A stretch of DNA of 64,000 bases from Agapetus fuscipes (lineage: Eukaryota > Arthropoda > Insecta > Trichoptera > Glossosomatidae). The stretch is from the NCBI GenBank assembly GCA_951799405.1, contig OX637337.1, positions 372,001 through 436,000 of the forward strand, in the 5' to 3' direction. Below are positions 41,556 through 53,341 of the stretch, piece after piece. The first letter of the stretch is position 1. Each line of letters starts with the position of its first letter. A program made the position numbers and the translations under genes. The notes beneath the pieces are model-generated. The model was not told the origin of the DNA, searched no databases, and was given only the letters and a program-made list of their open reading frames with translations.

Positions 41556-42197
41556 GGGGTCTTCAACCTTTTTTAGTGCAAGGGCCAAACATCGATAACA
41601 CATCGTCCGAAGGGCCACAACTTTTCACGACACTTTACCACCTTATCAATAAAATAAAAGACATATGTACATAATTTCAAATTTTAATAATCTTTATTGG
41701 TTGAATAAAGTCAATCTTTATTAGTTAATTAAAGTCAATCAATGTGATTTTTGACATTGTTTATTTTTTACAAGTTTGTCAATATCTGTTTTCATTTTTG
41801 TGGTTGCAACCCGCAGACTACCTTCCAGATGTGCATCTGTAATTCTCGACCTTGTTGTCGATTTCACATACTTCATACGAGAAAACAGCTGCTCACACAC
41901 ATATGTGCTCCCAAACAATGAAATCATTTTCATGGCATTTTTTCGGATTTCAGGAAACGAGTTGCGATCGACATATTTTGCATAGAAATCAAAAACACCC
42001 ACGTCGAACTTGTCCTTCAATTCCGAATTACACTGCAAATCTATAAGATCCATCTGAAATTTTTCCGGCATGTCTTCAACGGATACACCGAAGGACCTAA
42101 ACAGACAAACGATGTGTTTCAGTAATTGACTGTTCGGAAACAAAGAAGCGCTGACTCTGAAGAGTGTGAAAGAATATTTTTTTGATTTTAAAAGCAA
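41556..42197 (-). pseudogene. hAT transposase, C-terminal remnant with one terminal repeat
   Basis: On the minus strand a frame from 42197 to 41739 encodes PEKFQMDLIDLQCNSELKDK, FPEIRKNAMKMISLFGSTYV, CEQLFSRMKYVKSTTRSRIT and HLEGSLRVATT. This is the hAT C-terminal dimerisation domain as found in transposases and in domesticated GTF2IRD2/ZBED-like proteins. The zinc finger and the catalytic core upstream are absent. Downstream, GGCCCTTGCACTAAAAAAGG and TTGAAGACCCCTG (41556) resemble a hAT terminal repeat of the CAGGGGTC type. The opposite end is missing, so the element is dead. Domestication is unlikely given the partial frame next to its own terminus. Confidence 0.8.
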
Positions 42198-42199
42198 TG

Positions 42200-42865
42200 T
42201 TTACTCGGGTAAATTTTATTTAGTTAAAAATAAAAATAATGCAGTTAAAATTTTGTTAATTTCAAATTTAACACGAAGGAATTTCGCCAATGAATGTCAT
42301 CTTGCAATGAAGATTCTGGTGCTGGTTCTTAATATGCAGCGCACTGCACACTGCGCACTGGACAAGCGCAGATTCGTGACGAGCATGGCAGAAGGGAGGC
42401 AAAGCTCGCCAACCAGGGGATATTCCCACACCAATCAAAGTAACAATAAAAAGTGTTTACAGCATTTACGAAAGCAGCTACTTTGGATTAACAGTAAATT
42501 AAAGGTTCAATTTTATGAGATTACCTCCGATGTTTTAATGGCGAGCTGTAAAACTTAAAGGCTTCTGCTTCACATGAATGAAGAAAGTTGCCATGTAGCT
42601 CTTCAGCAAAAATACGTTTTTCTTTTCTACAATCCCACAAGGAGTGCCACCCGAGGTATGCTATTATGCTTCAGTAACATCGAACCATTTCGAACCTTCA
42701 AAGGTCAAAAAACCGTCGAAAGGGATCTTAAGTCTACTACAATTTGACAGTGAAGAGTTGCTTTCCGGGATCTGTTCCTGGGGTCAGTTGAAGCTAAAAC
42801 CTCCGGAAGTTTCACCCATATCTGAGAAGGATTTAATGATGATTGAAAGAATTGATGAAGAGAAA
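42200..42865. other. Unassigned DNA
   Basis: A frame of 130 codons (42166-42558) overlaps the start of the hAT remnant without a recognisable motif. No gene can be supported. Confidence 0.4.
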
Positions 42866-42867
42866 AT

Positions 42868-43530
42868 GTGAAAGTAAAGATTAAAAGAAGTTTGTTAAGA
42901 TGGTTTGGGCATATGGAGAGAATGAATGATGAAAGAGTGACGAAGAAAGCATATGTTGCAAGAATAGATGGATGGATGCGGTTGATCTGTAATGTTGGCG
43001 GCTAGGGTTTTTAAATTAGTTTTCTGTTTAGTTTTTGATGCCCATATAAATTATTATTTAGTGAAAAAAATATTTAAAAAAAATTGAAATGGTAAAATAG
43101 GGTTTTAATTCACTCATTAAAAGAATAAAGTGAATTAAAACCATGTTTTACCATTGTTTTACCATTTCAAATTTTCTTAAATATTTAAAAAATGAACTTT
43201 TACTGTGTTAACAGATCAACACTAAAAAATATATTATTTCTTGATTTTAAAAATGTAATTTGTTGTGTATGATCCTTGACTTAAAGGTTGGTGGTATGCG
43301 GCTGACCACCCATGCTGTAGAAAATGGTTCACTTTACCAATGTCACCACTGTTTCAGGGAAGGTCAACAGGAGTTGCAGGGTGTATGTTCATTTGAGATT
43401 TGGGTTTTTATATTGTAGGTCCACATGCGGCATGTTTAAGCGCGAAATTATACGTGTTTGCTTGTGAAAATGCACATAATGTGAATTTTTAATGTTACAT
43501 AAATTTGCAACTTAGATTAGATTAGATTGA
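42868..43530 (+). pseudogene. RTE-like LINE: coding remnant, 3' UTR with foldback, and tail
   Basis: GTGAAAGTAAAGATTAAAAG, TGGTTTGGGCATATGGAGAG and GATGGATGGATGCGGTTG match the coding end of 8167-8620 with an internal deletion. The tail (GGTATGCGGCTGACCACC to TTGCAACTTAGATTAG) follows after a UTR of about 250 bp in which a palindromic element (43085-43215) is inserted. It confirms that coding end and tail belong to one LINE. Confidence 0.85.
43085..43215. mobile_element. Foldback F4 inside the LINE 3' UTR
   Basis: GAAATGGTAAAATAGGGTTT and TTAATTCACT are mirrored by AGTGAATTAAAACC and TTTACCATTTC, with outer AAATATTTAAAAAA arms. ACTGTGTTAACAG near 43203 resembles the text found in F1-F3. A short loop suggests cruciform potential. 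Confidence 0.6.
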
Positions 43531-43534
43531 CTGT

Positions 43535-44110
43535 GATGTTGATGAGACTGTTGGCAGATATACCAAGGTAACACATCTCAAAAAGCAACTCTCCAATGTC
43601 AACCGCCGCGCCGGCCCTGAAAGCCTAAAAGTTCCATTACATAAAGTAACCCAAGACAACAATGACCTTAAGCTTGTATAGCCCTGAGCCTCACAATGTA
43701 ACAACCAAAGGAAGAAAGGGGAAGATGACTTAGTCGGACGAAAGTGTGTAGATAAAGATAGAATGGAAAAACTTTCAGTTTGCTGGTGAGATCAGCCGAC
43801 TGTGTCAAAGGAAAAATGCGATTTTGAGGGAATTGCGTGAGACAGCTGTCTGCTGGCAGTTATCCCGGCAGTAAGTCAGCATTGGGAGCGCTGCCGTACA
43901 TTACGGTGGTGTAGTGGCGACATCTCCGCTTGTTATGCGCGCGGTAACGGCTCAAACCACTTAAACAATCAAAATACTGGACGGCCAATGTCATAACTTA
44001 GTCTACGTGTCCCCGCTCTCTCTCCTCTATGTCTCTTGTCTATTTATACCACCGGCTCACTTCAGACACATGATATAGTACCTATACCAAGCAGAGACGC
44101 TTAATCCATT
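43535..44110. other. Unassigned DNA
   Basis: A mixed-composition stretch with no repeat copy elsewhere. The text CAGATATACCAAGG and CCAATGTCAACC near 43555-43610 is loosely echoed at 63505-63560 (CACGCCAGCATATC, CCAGTGTCAGC), suggesting a decayed repeat. No gene. Confidence 0.4.
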
Positions 44111-44113
44111 TCT

Positions 44114-44222
44114 ACAATCTAAGTTGCAAATATGGATAAGCATTTAAGATTCATATTAAATGCATGCACATAAGCAGACAAAAAGTTCGTACTATCACAT
44201 GCTGCATGTGTATTATTAGCCG
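44114..44222 (-). mobile_element. RTE-like LINE 3' tail, terminal fragment
   Basis: In reverse CACATGCAGCATGTGATAG to TTTGCAACTTAGATTG. Only the last 105 bp remain. The break is at the start of a foldback element. Confidence 0.8.
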
Positions 44223-44460
44223 AAGAACTTACGATTTACGAAAAATTACGTTAAATATGCTTTTTACGATAAAATAAAATTATTTAAAATAAAATTATTT
44301 TTTCTTAAACGTAATTTAATTTTCACAATAATATTTTATATCTCGAGCACTTTCGACCGTCAATACTCAGGTCGTTATCAAGAAAATTAAACTACGTTTA
44401 AGAAAAAATAATTTTATTTTAAATAAAATGAATTTTCACTGTGTGAATACACAAACCCTA
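44222..44460. mobile_element. Foldback element F3
   Basis: AATAAAATTATTTTTTCTTA and AACGTAATTTAATTTTC are inverted at 44375-44425. The centre in reverse reads TTGATAACGACC, loop, GGTCGAAAGTG, where GACC/GGTC form a stem and GAAA follows, analogous to the CTGANGA-stem-GAAA motif but with TTGATAA in the core. Right edge shares AATTTTCACTGTGTGAATAC with F1 and F2. Confidence 0.5.
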
Positions 44461-44464
44461 CAAA

Positions 44465-45030
44465 ATCTAAAAAAAATAATGCTTTTTGTTTCATCTGACT
44501 CGGCAGGAACACAGAGCCAAGTCCATTGCTTGTTTATGCCATCGAGCTTTTCCATCGGAGACAACTTTTGATTAGATTTTATTATTGTTGAAAATAAATC
44601 TGGAACAAATATAATTTAAATAATGATTGCATCAGGATTGGCATGCAGGAGCCAAATCAAAGATAAGGAAACAAAGATGTTTGACAGTTCAGGGTGGTCA
44701 GTGAGCTTATGTGAAGCTTTCTTCCTTATCTCCTCTCTTTGCAAGTAAATATGACTTTATGTTTATGTCGTTGCACGCGCGAGCTGCTGTTTGGCTCGGT
44801 ATTTTCAATGTTAGCATAGCAATTTTATGCTGAGTGAAAAGGACGCACTTATGTTAATCGTGTGGGTAGTCTTTTTCTCAGTTTAAAGTTACATATGCTA
44901 ACGTTGAAAATATTGGGCCTTAGTCAGCAGAGCGACAGAGTGACACAGAGCACGCGCCGAGATTCGACTACACCATGAGTTGTCGTAGTACGGACAGACA
45001 GCGTTTCCAATACATTTTATAATTGTTGTA
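44465..45030. other. Unassigned DNA
   Basis: No gene, tandem array or shared repeat was identified. Confidence 0.4.
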
Positions 45031-45036
45031 ACATCA

Positions 45037-45062
45037 TCCGGTCGGTAGTCCAGGTGTAACAT
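45037..45062 (+). mobile_element. Duplicated SINE-A head fragment
   Basis: CCGGTCGGTAGTCCAGGTGT repeats the first 25 bp of the SINE-A head immediately upstream of the full copy, suggesting a local duplication or template jump. Confidence 0.7.
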
Positions 45063-45064
45063 CG

Positions 45065-45340
45065 ACCGGTCCGTAGTCCAGGTGGTAACACTTCGGACTC
45101 GTAACTGGAAGGTCGTGGGTTCGAATCCCAGCGGAGCACAAAAATATACCATTTATATTTTCAAATTTGCTCTTCGCTGGGTTGAAAAATTTATAAACCT
45201 TTACCAAAGACCGGTCATCAAAAGGTCCATCCAGACTTACAACAACTGGGTCTTGCTTGATAATTGGCGCTTTCTACAGCGACGACCAAGCTCGCAGAGG
45301 GTGATACACACAAAAACAGCGCTCACCAAATAAATCATCC
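45065..45340 (+). mobile_element. SINE-A, full copy, tail type 1
   Basis: Intact head (GTAGTCCAGGTGGTAACAC, CGGACTCGTAACTGGAAGG, GGTTCGAATCC), body, and tail CGCAGAGGGTGATACACAC to CTCACCAAATAAATC. The tail lacks CTCTTGAGGTGT compared with the copies at 7731 and 53461. Both polymerase III boxes are intact. Confidence 0.92.
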
Positions 45341-45539
45341 TAATTTATTATTATTTATTTATTATTATGTCCTGAGATTGATAAAACTAAAATTTAAAAC
45401 CATATTATCGTGTATGTGTAATGTTTTTGTAATAATGTAAGTATTTGTGTCAAAATCTATCTTGTTATTTGTTACGTTGCTGATTCGCAAATCGTCCTCA
45501 CATTTGCCTCTGAAAACCCATGTTTTCACCAATAAGGGG

Positions 45540-45745
45540 CCCGGCTTTACGCCAGCCCCTTCACTTGAAGCAGGGCTTCCCAGCTCCTGACGAGGATGCT
45601 TCTCATTTCTTGTGAACACTGAGTAAACCTTCCCGGTACTTAAATTTTGGGCTTAAAGTAAACATGGACATGGGAAACCATTCTGACAGCGTTAGAGGGG
45701 ATCGATCCCTTCTGGTACGGAACCAAGCATTCTACCAACAATAGG
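45540..45745 (-). mobile_element. SINE-B, 5' two-thirds
   Basis: On the minus strand: ATTGTTGGTAGAATGCTTGG, GATCGATCCC, AGTGTTCACAAGAAATGAG, GAGCTGGGAAGCCCTGC and GCTGGCGTAAAGCCGGGCCC. The 3' end after TTATTGGTG is absent. Confidence 0.8.
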
Positions 45746-45749
45746 TATA

Positions 45750-47300
45750 ATTCAATTTGAAATGGCCTTTTCCAGTACAAGTGATCTGAGTAACAATGTG
45801 TATTGGATGTGAGTTCCGAGAAGCTGTGAATGAAGTGCTGGAGGATAAATCTGGCAGGGAAGAGTTTCTACTTGCGGTGAGTCCGCACTCAATCTTGTTA
45901 CTTAGCGACGCGGCTTGGAAACTTGACACACAATGAGGAAACCATGCGCTTCTTGTGACCGCCGCTTTTATTTACTCCCGAGTATCCGCCACATTTTCAC
46001 TGCCCGTTGTCAAATTGATACATTTTTTTCATGTACATACATTTTAATGTGTAGGTTGGCACTTAGGAAGTCGTCGATCTTAACATTTTTCAAAAAGCAA
46101 TTTTCAATTACGGTCGTTAGACAGTTTGTATAGAATTAAAATCGGATTTTACGTTATTCTCTCCAACACGGTTCGTAAAAACCGTTTTTGATTCCGTACA
46201 AAAAGACTTCTGCAATGTTCCGAGAATAAATGTACACTTTATCCATTCTACAAGAAATCCGATAGGGTAAGATTTGTTCACTGAAACTGCAATGGCTTGT
46301 TTTCGATTTGTGGTAACACTAAAAACATGTTCTCAGTGTTATACTTATAGTTTACTGTTTACAATAGTTTTACGAGTATTTTTAGTAATAAAGTTAAGTA
46401 TAGTATAATGTTAAAGCGTGCTGACCAGGTTTTACTTACGGGGCTTAAAATAAAAGGGGAATGGTTGTTACTCTCATGTATGTTAGAGCAGCCTAGGAGC
46501 CACATTAGCCAGGCAAGTGTGAGATGTAATCCTGACCAAGGTCTCAGCAGAGCGCCCGAAGTTTCATGAGTTTTATGTTGTTATCCACTCTGTAGGAATC
46601 AGCAATAACGCTGAACCTTCCCAGTTCACGGTTATCGCTGGTTTTATTAAAACAATAAAAATATAGAAATCTCCCGTGAGCCCGTCTACAGATTACTTCA
46701 CGCGGGAGTAAAGTGCGCGAATAAAAAGTAATGTAACTCGGAGACGTTAATTCCATGTAAAGTAATAATAATAATAACAGAGCGCGTCTCGCCTCCCGGG
46801 AGGTCTGCTCGTGAGATATCGGGGAATTGTGGATATCACTTTGGTCTCATATAAAGTGCATTTTGTTTATTACAGAATAAAAACATCTGGCGCGTTGCCA
46901 ACCTTGAAAAACTTTTCAAATCGTCCGATGATAATGATTTTGCGTTTATAGGAATCGGCGTGATTTGAGCTAGGGTGATGTGCCAGCAGCCAGCAGCCAG
47001 CAGCCAGCACAAGGCGCGCTGGGGTTCGCCTAGTCGTGGAGGAGCACTGCACACGATTAGCATAATTTGGGAGATTCGCTAGCGCGCACATTTCCTCGAG
47101 GCGGGCTCGCTTATCAGCAGAGCCATCGTGTAAACATGTTTAATGTGTGATTGAAAATTCAGCTCGTTTTACATAATTATGAAGTCTATAAGCAGCGCGG
47201 CCGGGAGGTCGCTTTGCAGACTGATGTGCAGCAAAGTTGAGATTTGCTGTAAAAAATATGTGTATATTTTTTACGAGAGACGGAACAAAAGAGAGAATGG
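45750..47300. other. Unassigned DNA
   Basis: Includes a 7-bp CAGCAGC repeat at 46981-47008 and a GC-richer stretch to 47110. Nothing coding was recognised. Confidence 0.4.
46981..47008 (+). repeat. (CAGCAGC)n, four units
   Basis: GCCAGCAGCCAGCAGCCAGC is a short heptanucleotide run. Confidence 0.85.
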
Positions 47301-47302
47301 TT

Positions 47303-47352
47303 AGTGTAAGGTCGGCCACATTCCTAGTGAAAATAAATAGGCTCCACATTGC
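47303..47352 (+). mobile_element. SINE-B, internal fragment
   Basis: GTGTAAGGTCGGCCACATTC and GTGAAAATAAATAGGCTCC match the body of SINE-B near 19890-19940. About 50 bp remain. Confidence 0.55.
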
Positions 47353-47354
47353 AA

Positions 47355-48600
47355 TGGCAAGCTGCGCCCGTGTGACGCTTTTGTTCCCGGTTATTGATGG
47401 CTGCTGTGCTCCCAGCTCCGTTACACGAGATGTGAGAGATGAGTAATAGATAGTTGCGGCAAAACTTTAATTCAACGTATCAGAGATCTCGTAAATCAAT
47501 CACGCATGCGCGCCACGCATACCTGTGTGAATACATGCTGCGAGGGAGCTCCTCAGGTGGGGCCAGTAATGTCATGTAGTTGTTCTCTAACGGTGAGCAG
47601 CGCTCTGGTAACAAATCATTAATTAGTGTGGCGTAACATGCACACACTAATTATTTCTGTGTTGTTCTGGATTAACTCGATGAATTCGGGTATTTATCAC
47701 AAACCTTTAAATTTACATATTGTGGTAAATAGTAAATAGAATAATAAATTAAATAAATCACGAGGTAATACTGCCACCTTTCTAGAAACATTTTTACATT
47801 CGCCCGAGTTTTTTTGTACACATGGAAATGCAACTGTGAAGCTCTTTGTTCTCTTTCTTACTAATGACCATTTTCGTAAGTAGGTTGAAACAGATATAAT
47901 TGTCTATTTTCGTTAAAATAATTTCTAGTCCACATATTATTTCATAACCATAAGTCAATGGATGCAACTTTTCTTAAAGAAGAAAATGACTCACAAAATT
48001 ATTGAATCAATAATTTATCTACAACACACATGTAACATGTATACTATTTGCTTTTTCCATTCATTCTCCCATCTGTAAAATATCCCTCCATTATCTAATT
48101 GGAAAGGTTTGAGGAAGTCTTGGATACATGGAGGCGATCAGTAGGTGGTTTACCGTTTTATCAGCAGTTGTTATCGATATCAACTGAGAACAGTAATGTC
48201 TTGATGTCTAACGAACCTTCATGAGTAATGGTTTTCGCTGTCTGGAGGCAGCAGGGTGTGCGGTCAGTTACATTACACACCTACATGATTAACCTCGTGC
48301 ACTTGTACTCAGCTCAGGTGTTCTGCGTGAGGGGAATATCTATATTACCTTCATTATAATAATAATAAAATGGAAACAAAGAAGAGATTCATGAAAGCTT
48401 ATGGTTGGAATATTTTGTTGGACGGCTGTAAAACCTGGAAATTGGAAGAAGTCTAATGAAAAGGTGTTACAAGAAGTAGAAGTAAGACGAGAGCTTAAAG
48501 GCCGCATTGAAGAGGAAAGCAAAACTAATAAGACACTCGACTAGATATGGCACCTTTCATAGCAACATCCTTGAAGGATTTTTTTTGAAAATAAAATAAC
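47355..48600. other. Unassigned DNA
   Basis: AT-rich for the most part. Near 48150-48200 GTTTTATCAGCAGTTGTTAT and GATATCAACTG form a small cluster of GATA-type sites. No gene. Confidence 0.4.
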
Positions 48601-48611
48601 AAGAAGTCAAA

Positions 48612-48713
48612 CAATAATGAATTATTAATTGATGCTATTAATACCTGTTTCTGGCCAGGCTGAATAGATTGGTGAATTGCATTCCTCTTCACAAATCTAT
48701 TTAAAAAAAAAAA
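48612..48713 (+). mobile_element. SINE-C, 3' half
   Basis: AATGAATTATTAATTGATGC, CCTGTTTCTGGCCAGGC, GAATTGCATTCCTCTTCAC and a run of A residues (48702-48712). The tRNA head is missing. Confidence 0.8.
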
Positions 48714-48714
48714 G

Positions 48715-49760
48715 TCCCGTGGATGCGGCTCATGGATGTCTTGTCCTAATTTATTAAAATTCACAGCTAAAGAGGATTACCACCAACAGAGACAGATGGC
48801 TGGCACAACAAGGCACTGCCTTTACAAGAGGATGACAACCAACAGAGAGATGGATGGCACAACAAGACACTGCCTTTAGAAGATGATGATGCTTATCCAA
48901 AGGTAGCGTCTCTACTGACCACCATGCTCTTCAGCTGTGAATTGGAGGGGAAATACTCGTAAGTGTAACACATTGCGTTCACACTTCACTCCCCTCGATC
49001 ATAAGAAAATGTAACTTAATGACTGGCTGGGGATGCCTTTGCATCATCCATACATTTTTATTTTTGCGCGTTCGACGATAGTTGGTTTACCATTACGCAA
49101 TATTTAATACTCGGAGTATGCATTAAGTTCTTGATCTTGTGTGTATGGAGATCTTGTACACTTGTTCGTAAAGCAAGCACAGACAAGTGAAGTATTATGT
49201 AGTCGACTAATCTCTCGTTGGCAATACTTACTACTCGCATTAGAATAATTCACATTTCACGACATTTAAATAGTTGGATATTTCACAATTAATATTTTAT
49301 CGATCGCTTAACGGCGGGATATTTTATCGATTTTCTGATAGCTGCCATTGGTCACTGTTTTATATTAATTAGCATTTATAATAGTTTTATGTAAAACGTA
49401 GTTCTAAAGTTTTAAAATTAATAATTATGTTAATTCATATGAATTCCAAGCATTTTCCGATCTAATAAAGTACATAAAGCAATGTATTAGATATTCATGT
49501 AGATGGGAATGACGCAATTATGAACTCGTAATTCGCTTTTTTCTTCAAAGATCATTTCTTGGTTCGAACAATTACAGAGAATACTTACCCACATGCAGAA
49601 TCGAAATTCCATCTGATGAACCAGAATTCTAACCAAGTGTTCTGATACGAGCCTGTGGCTTAGAGTATAACGGCCAACGGGACATTTAAGAATTGAAATT
49701 GTAATTATTATTGAATCAATTTCTATTGTGGGGTAAGCTCAGCCTTGTTAGGATGAGAAG
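48715..49760. other. Unassigned DNA
   Basis: An imperfect duplication occurs at 48779-48880 (ACCACCAACAGAGACAGATG and ACAACCAACAGAGAGATGG, each followed by CACAACAAGRCACTGCCTTT). The rest is AT-rich. No gene. Confidence 0.45.
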
Positions 49761-49764
49761 TGAG

Positions 49765-50035
49765 CAAGGCAGAATGTAAACAAGTTCCTCTCACTGCTCT
49801 TGCACATGCTACACGCGCTGCTCAATGATCCGGGTTTGAAGATCCGTTGCAAGAGGGAAGCTTTTTCCGTCATGCTGCCATCTATGCCGCTCCGTCCATT
49901 AAGTATCGCTCGCATTGGCAAGAGTTCCGGCAGGAGCTGGGGCAGCAGTAATGTAAGCGCAGTTCCTAAAATCAAAATAGCTATGATGATCGCCGATCTT
50001 CGTTAGAAGTGGCACAAGAAGAAGAAGAAGAAGTT
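49765..50035 (+). repeat. Dispersed repeat ending in (GAA)n
   Basis: GATCGCCGATCTTCGTTAGA and GTGGCACAAGAAGAAGAAG form a 3' end that is inverted at 36763-36806 and echoed at 12264-12290. The preceding 200 bp are GC-richer and could be its body. The class is not clear; a SINE or LINE tail is likely. Confidence 0.45.
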
Positions 50036-50039
50036 CCTA

Positions 50040-50745
50040 AAACATTCTTAGCGAGTTACAACTATTGCACACTAGACGTATTCTATCCGATTTGGCTTAA
50101 GTTTTTTCTATCCGGTACCGGTGCGGTGGAGAGTGCGTTGTGCCTGTTGTGGTCCGTATGTCATTGCTAGTCAGGACCAGCTCAAGAAGTGCCTTCTTGT
50201 GGTAAGGATGAATTAATTTGTTTAACAGAGCTCGAGACGTGTATGATGAACAGTACACGAAATTTTAACTGCAGTATTTTGAAAGTTCTTTAATTGTTTG
50301 AACGATTCAAATCGGGTACTTGTTGATCAGTAGTCCGATGCGATAAATGCAAGCCTACCGCTGGTCTAAAGTTTACTTCAATCGAGAACAATGCTTTTTA
50401 AACAATGTTAGTTGTCCATTATTTTCCCCAGCACGACTATCCGTGAGCATACCTGTGTCTGCTGGAGGAGCTCGGTATCGATTTCACAGGAAACACAATA
50501 GTAGACACCGGGCTATTAGTTTAGCATTTGTCACATCCCAGTGGGCATGAACCTAAGCGCGCGTTGGCAGGAACCTGTATGCCTCGGCACGCACTTTAAT
50601 ATTCAAGTTTTCCGAGAACTTTGAAATTTAGCATGGCTGCACATTTTGTAGGTCTTGGGTTCCTCGCCAGAGGGCTAGGGTTCCTTTTCAAAAGTGCTAG
50701 AAATGAAATTCCATTTAAGTGCTTCTTTCCAACACAAAAACAAAA
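50040..50745. other. Unassigned DNA
   Basis: Mixed composition and no gene. A decayed stretch at 50650-50745 leads into a SINE-B fragment. Confidence 0.4.
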
Positions 50746-50749
50746 CGCT

Positions 50750-50872
50750 ATCAAGGTTCACTCAGCCTTTACAAAAAATGAGAAACAATGCCTTCGGCAG
50801 CCGGGAAACTCCCACTTTAAATGAAATGGACCAGAAAGTCCACCCTAGTAAAATCGAATCGGGGACATCGCG
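50750..50872 (+). mobile_element. SINE-B, internal fragment
   Basis: AAGGTTCACTCAGCC, ACAAAAAATGAGAAAC and GCCGGGAAACTCCCAC match the SINE-B body. Head and 3' end are missing. Confidence 0.65.
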
Positions 50873-50879
50873 GTAAGAA

Positions 50880-52230
50880 GTGATACCATATGCAATGCTT
50901 TGTTGCGTTTGCGTTTCTATCCTTGAAAATATTTTATATCAACGTTGTTTGACAAAACATGGTTTATGTCGATTCGATGCGCTTACGTCTTCCCAGCAAG
51001 CTGGTGCTGAATGTTGTCAGTACGCGCCCGACTCCCGAATAGGAAGAAGGCGGGTACGGGGTAGGTACTAGCCGGCCACGTATCAGCGAGTAAGTAGGAA
51101 CTTAGGAAGGGATGGCTGTCACTGGGAGGTCCGGCATCTGACCGCCCAGCCATTCTTATCACATCCATCTGTTTACATTTCACATCGACAACAAAAAACC
51201 TGGCATTGGTATTTGGTGTTTGTGTTGTTCCAATACGCATAGCGTCGCGCGGGCATTGTCTCCATTGCATCGGGACAGCATCCCGAGTATACAACTTAAG
51301 ATTAAGCCCAAACATCTATGGGAAATAAAACGCCCACTAGAGATGCTGATTCAGATCCCTTACATTTCTTGGATGAGTTTAGACGCAATGCGTCATGCTT
51401 GCCCCCAGGGGTGTCTCCATGTCAGTATTCACGCAGCCCAGCTTTGTGGTCGCTGAGGATAATGGATTATGGATGTTGGCTGTTTATGGTATTTTACAAA
51501 AGAAAATAAATCATTGATGTTTTTGCAAAAAAATTGAACATCGTACGATCCAGTTTTTCAACATTTTTCGCTTTTTTTTCGCTCGCATTTTGCTTTTGCT
51601 ATTTTATTTTTTGTTACATGTTGATACGACTATATTGGAGTATTACAATTGTTACATGAAGATTTAAGAGATTGTGAAAATTCATTTTATTTTCTAATGC
51701 ACTGATTATATTATTTTATAACAAAAAAATACAAACTTTTTCTCTCCTCAGAATAATTGAAAGAAGTATTTTTGTAATGCTAAAATCTATTAAAGTGTTT
51801 ATATTTGACATGAAAAAGTATTTGGTGTAATAGTTTTGCGATAATAATTCCCGTAACTTATACGTTATGATTTTGTTTTTATCTATGAAAGATTGTGTAT
51901 TAATTAATGTCTTTTGTCTACGAATTATAAATAAGACGTGCTTTTTGCTGTAGGTACTAATTGCTCATTCAGTTTTCTTTGTTATCCTTATTGTCTGAGC
52001 TCCGTAACTAATTAAGAACATAAGAAGCTGTCTTGTCGCTGAAATCATGAAGTTAATTGAAAGATTGAAAATAAGGTGATGTGGACATTTGGATGAGAAT
52101 ACTATAGATATCGTTAAGCACCGTTCCGCTTCTGTGCCGGGTAATTGATGAAATGCTTATATATTCGCCGTACATGCCTAATGAGCGGCCTAGGGCCATC
52201 TCTTGCTCGGGAGGCGAATACCTCGTACAA
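50880..52230. other. Unassigned DNA
   Basis: A minus-strand frame of 110 codons (51315-50983) lies in a GC-richer patch without a recognisable motif. From 51530 to 52080 the sequence is very AT-rich. No gene. Confidence 0.4.
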
Positions 52231-52269
52231 ACTTGTTTTCCGAATTCCACTACAGAATCATTATTACAT

Positions 52270-52470
52270 TAATTTAATGATGTCATTCATGGCAGCACTT
52301 GCGTAACGAGCAGGAGCGCTTCCAGATATAGGTTCAGCGTGAACACTCCTGCGCCCCAATTAGGATGGCTATTGTTTATCTCGGGCTGCTGGCGCTAATC
52401 AGGGCGGCCTTAGGGCAGCTCCATGCGGACCTCCATCAATTATAAATCCCATTAGGATTTCCCATATTCT
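52270..52470. promoter_or_regulatory. Candidate enhancer-like island
   Basis: A GC-balanced block with TAAT-core sites (CCCAATTAGGATGG, GCGCTAATCAGGG, ATCAATTATAAATC) in AT-rich DNA and no frame. Inferred from composition and site clustering. Confidence 0.22.
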
Positions 52471-52716
52471 TTCAAATGTTGCGTCCCCACGACTCAAGTG
52501 AGCCGCAACAAATAAAGCACACTTGTTGACATAAAAGCCATGAAAATAGCAACGAAAAATTATACAATATGTCGGCTCACACCGAGGCCGTCCGCCAATG
52601 ATTATTCTATTAAAATAAGTATCTAACAATCCTAGGTCACATTTTTTATTCTATGGAGAAATTTTCCTTAATAAGCAATAATGAAATATTTTGTTTGCCT
52701 TTTACCTAGCAATCCG

Positions 52717-52952
52717 ATCTATAATATAAGTTGCAAAGATATGTTGCCATTTATGGCTCATATTTAATGTTTACCCATAAACAGGCACATGTAAGTTCGC
52801 GTTTACACATATTGCATGTGTACATACAAAATAAATCAAACCTCACACGAACATAAACTTTACAAATTCTGCCGCCTTTCTCTGAAACCGGGGTGGCGTT
52901 CGCAAAGGTGAACCAAGTTTTTACAGCATGGGGGTCAGTCTCACACTAACCT
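52717..52952 (-). mobile_element. RTE-like LINE 3' tail
   Basis: In reverse from TTAGTGTGAGACTGACCC to TTGCAACTTATATTATAG. It carries the GGGTGGC subfamily variant also seen at 5660 and 36330. Confidence 0.85.
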
Positions 52953-52954
52953 AG

Positions 52955-53340
52955 TTGTCACGGAGCTAAACAATTTTGTTGTTAATTAGACTATTACTTG
53001 TGAACTGTCTGTGCGGGGACAGACCAACGTGTACTGATATCCTTGGGTGCGGGTGGTTCACAAAAAAATGTTATCTTTTATGTTTTCTGAGAGCTGTCGT
53101 TGCCTCTCGGCAGCCACTTCACTGGGCGGAGTGTGTACGCCAGTTGTATGATGCAGCTGGCACTGGGGCAGCAAGCGGGCCACTTGGACATCAGGAGCCG
53201 CGCACAACACTCAGCGTGAGAAGCCTGGAGCTCTCAGCACTGTGCCGGGATTATCTTTTACTTTCTAAACAATCAAAGATCTTCGGTATCTAGAATTCGC
53301 ATGAACTAGAATGTTCGAGAACATTATATTCATACATGTG
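52955..53340. other. Unassigned DNA with a GC-rich patch
   Basis: 53080-53260 is GC-richer (GATGCAGCTGGCACTGGGGC) and carries a 105-codon frame without a known motif. No repeat copy elsewhere. Confidence 0.4.
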
Positions 53341-53341
53341 T

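Noticed and set aside
45065..45140. Functional tRNA-Thr gene
   Set aside because: A and B boxes are good but acceptor ends do not pair, and the region continues into the SINE body shared by ten loci.
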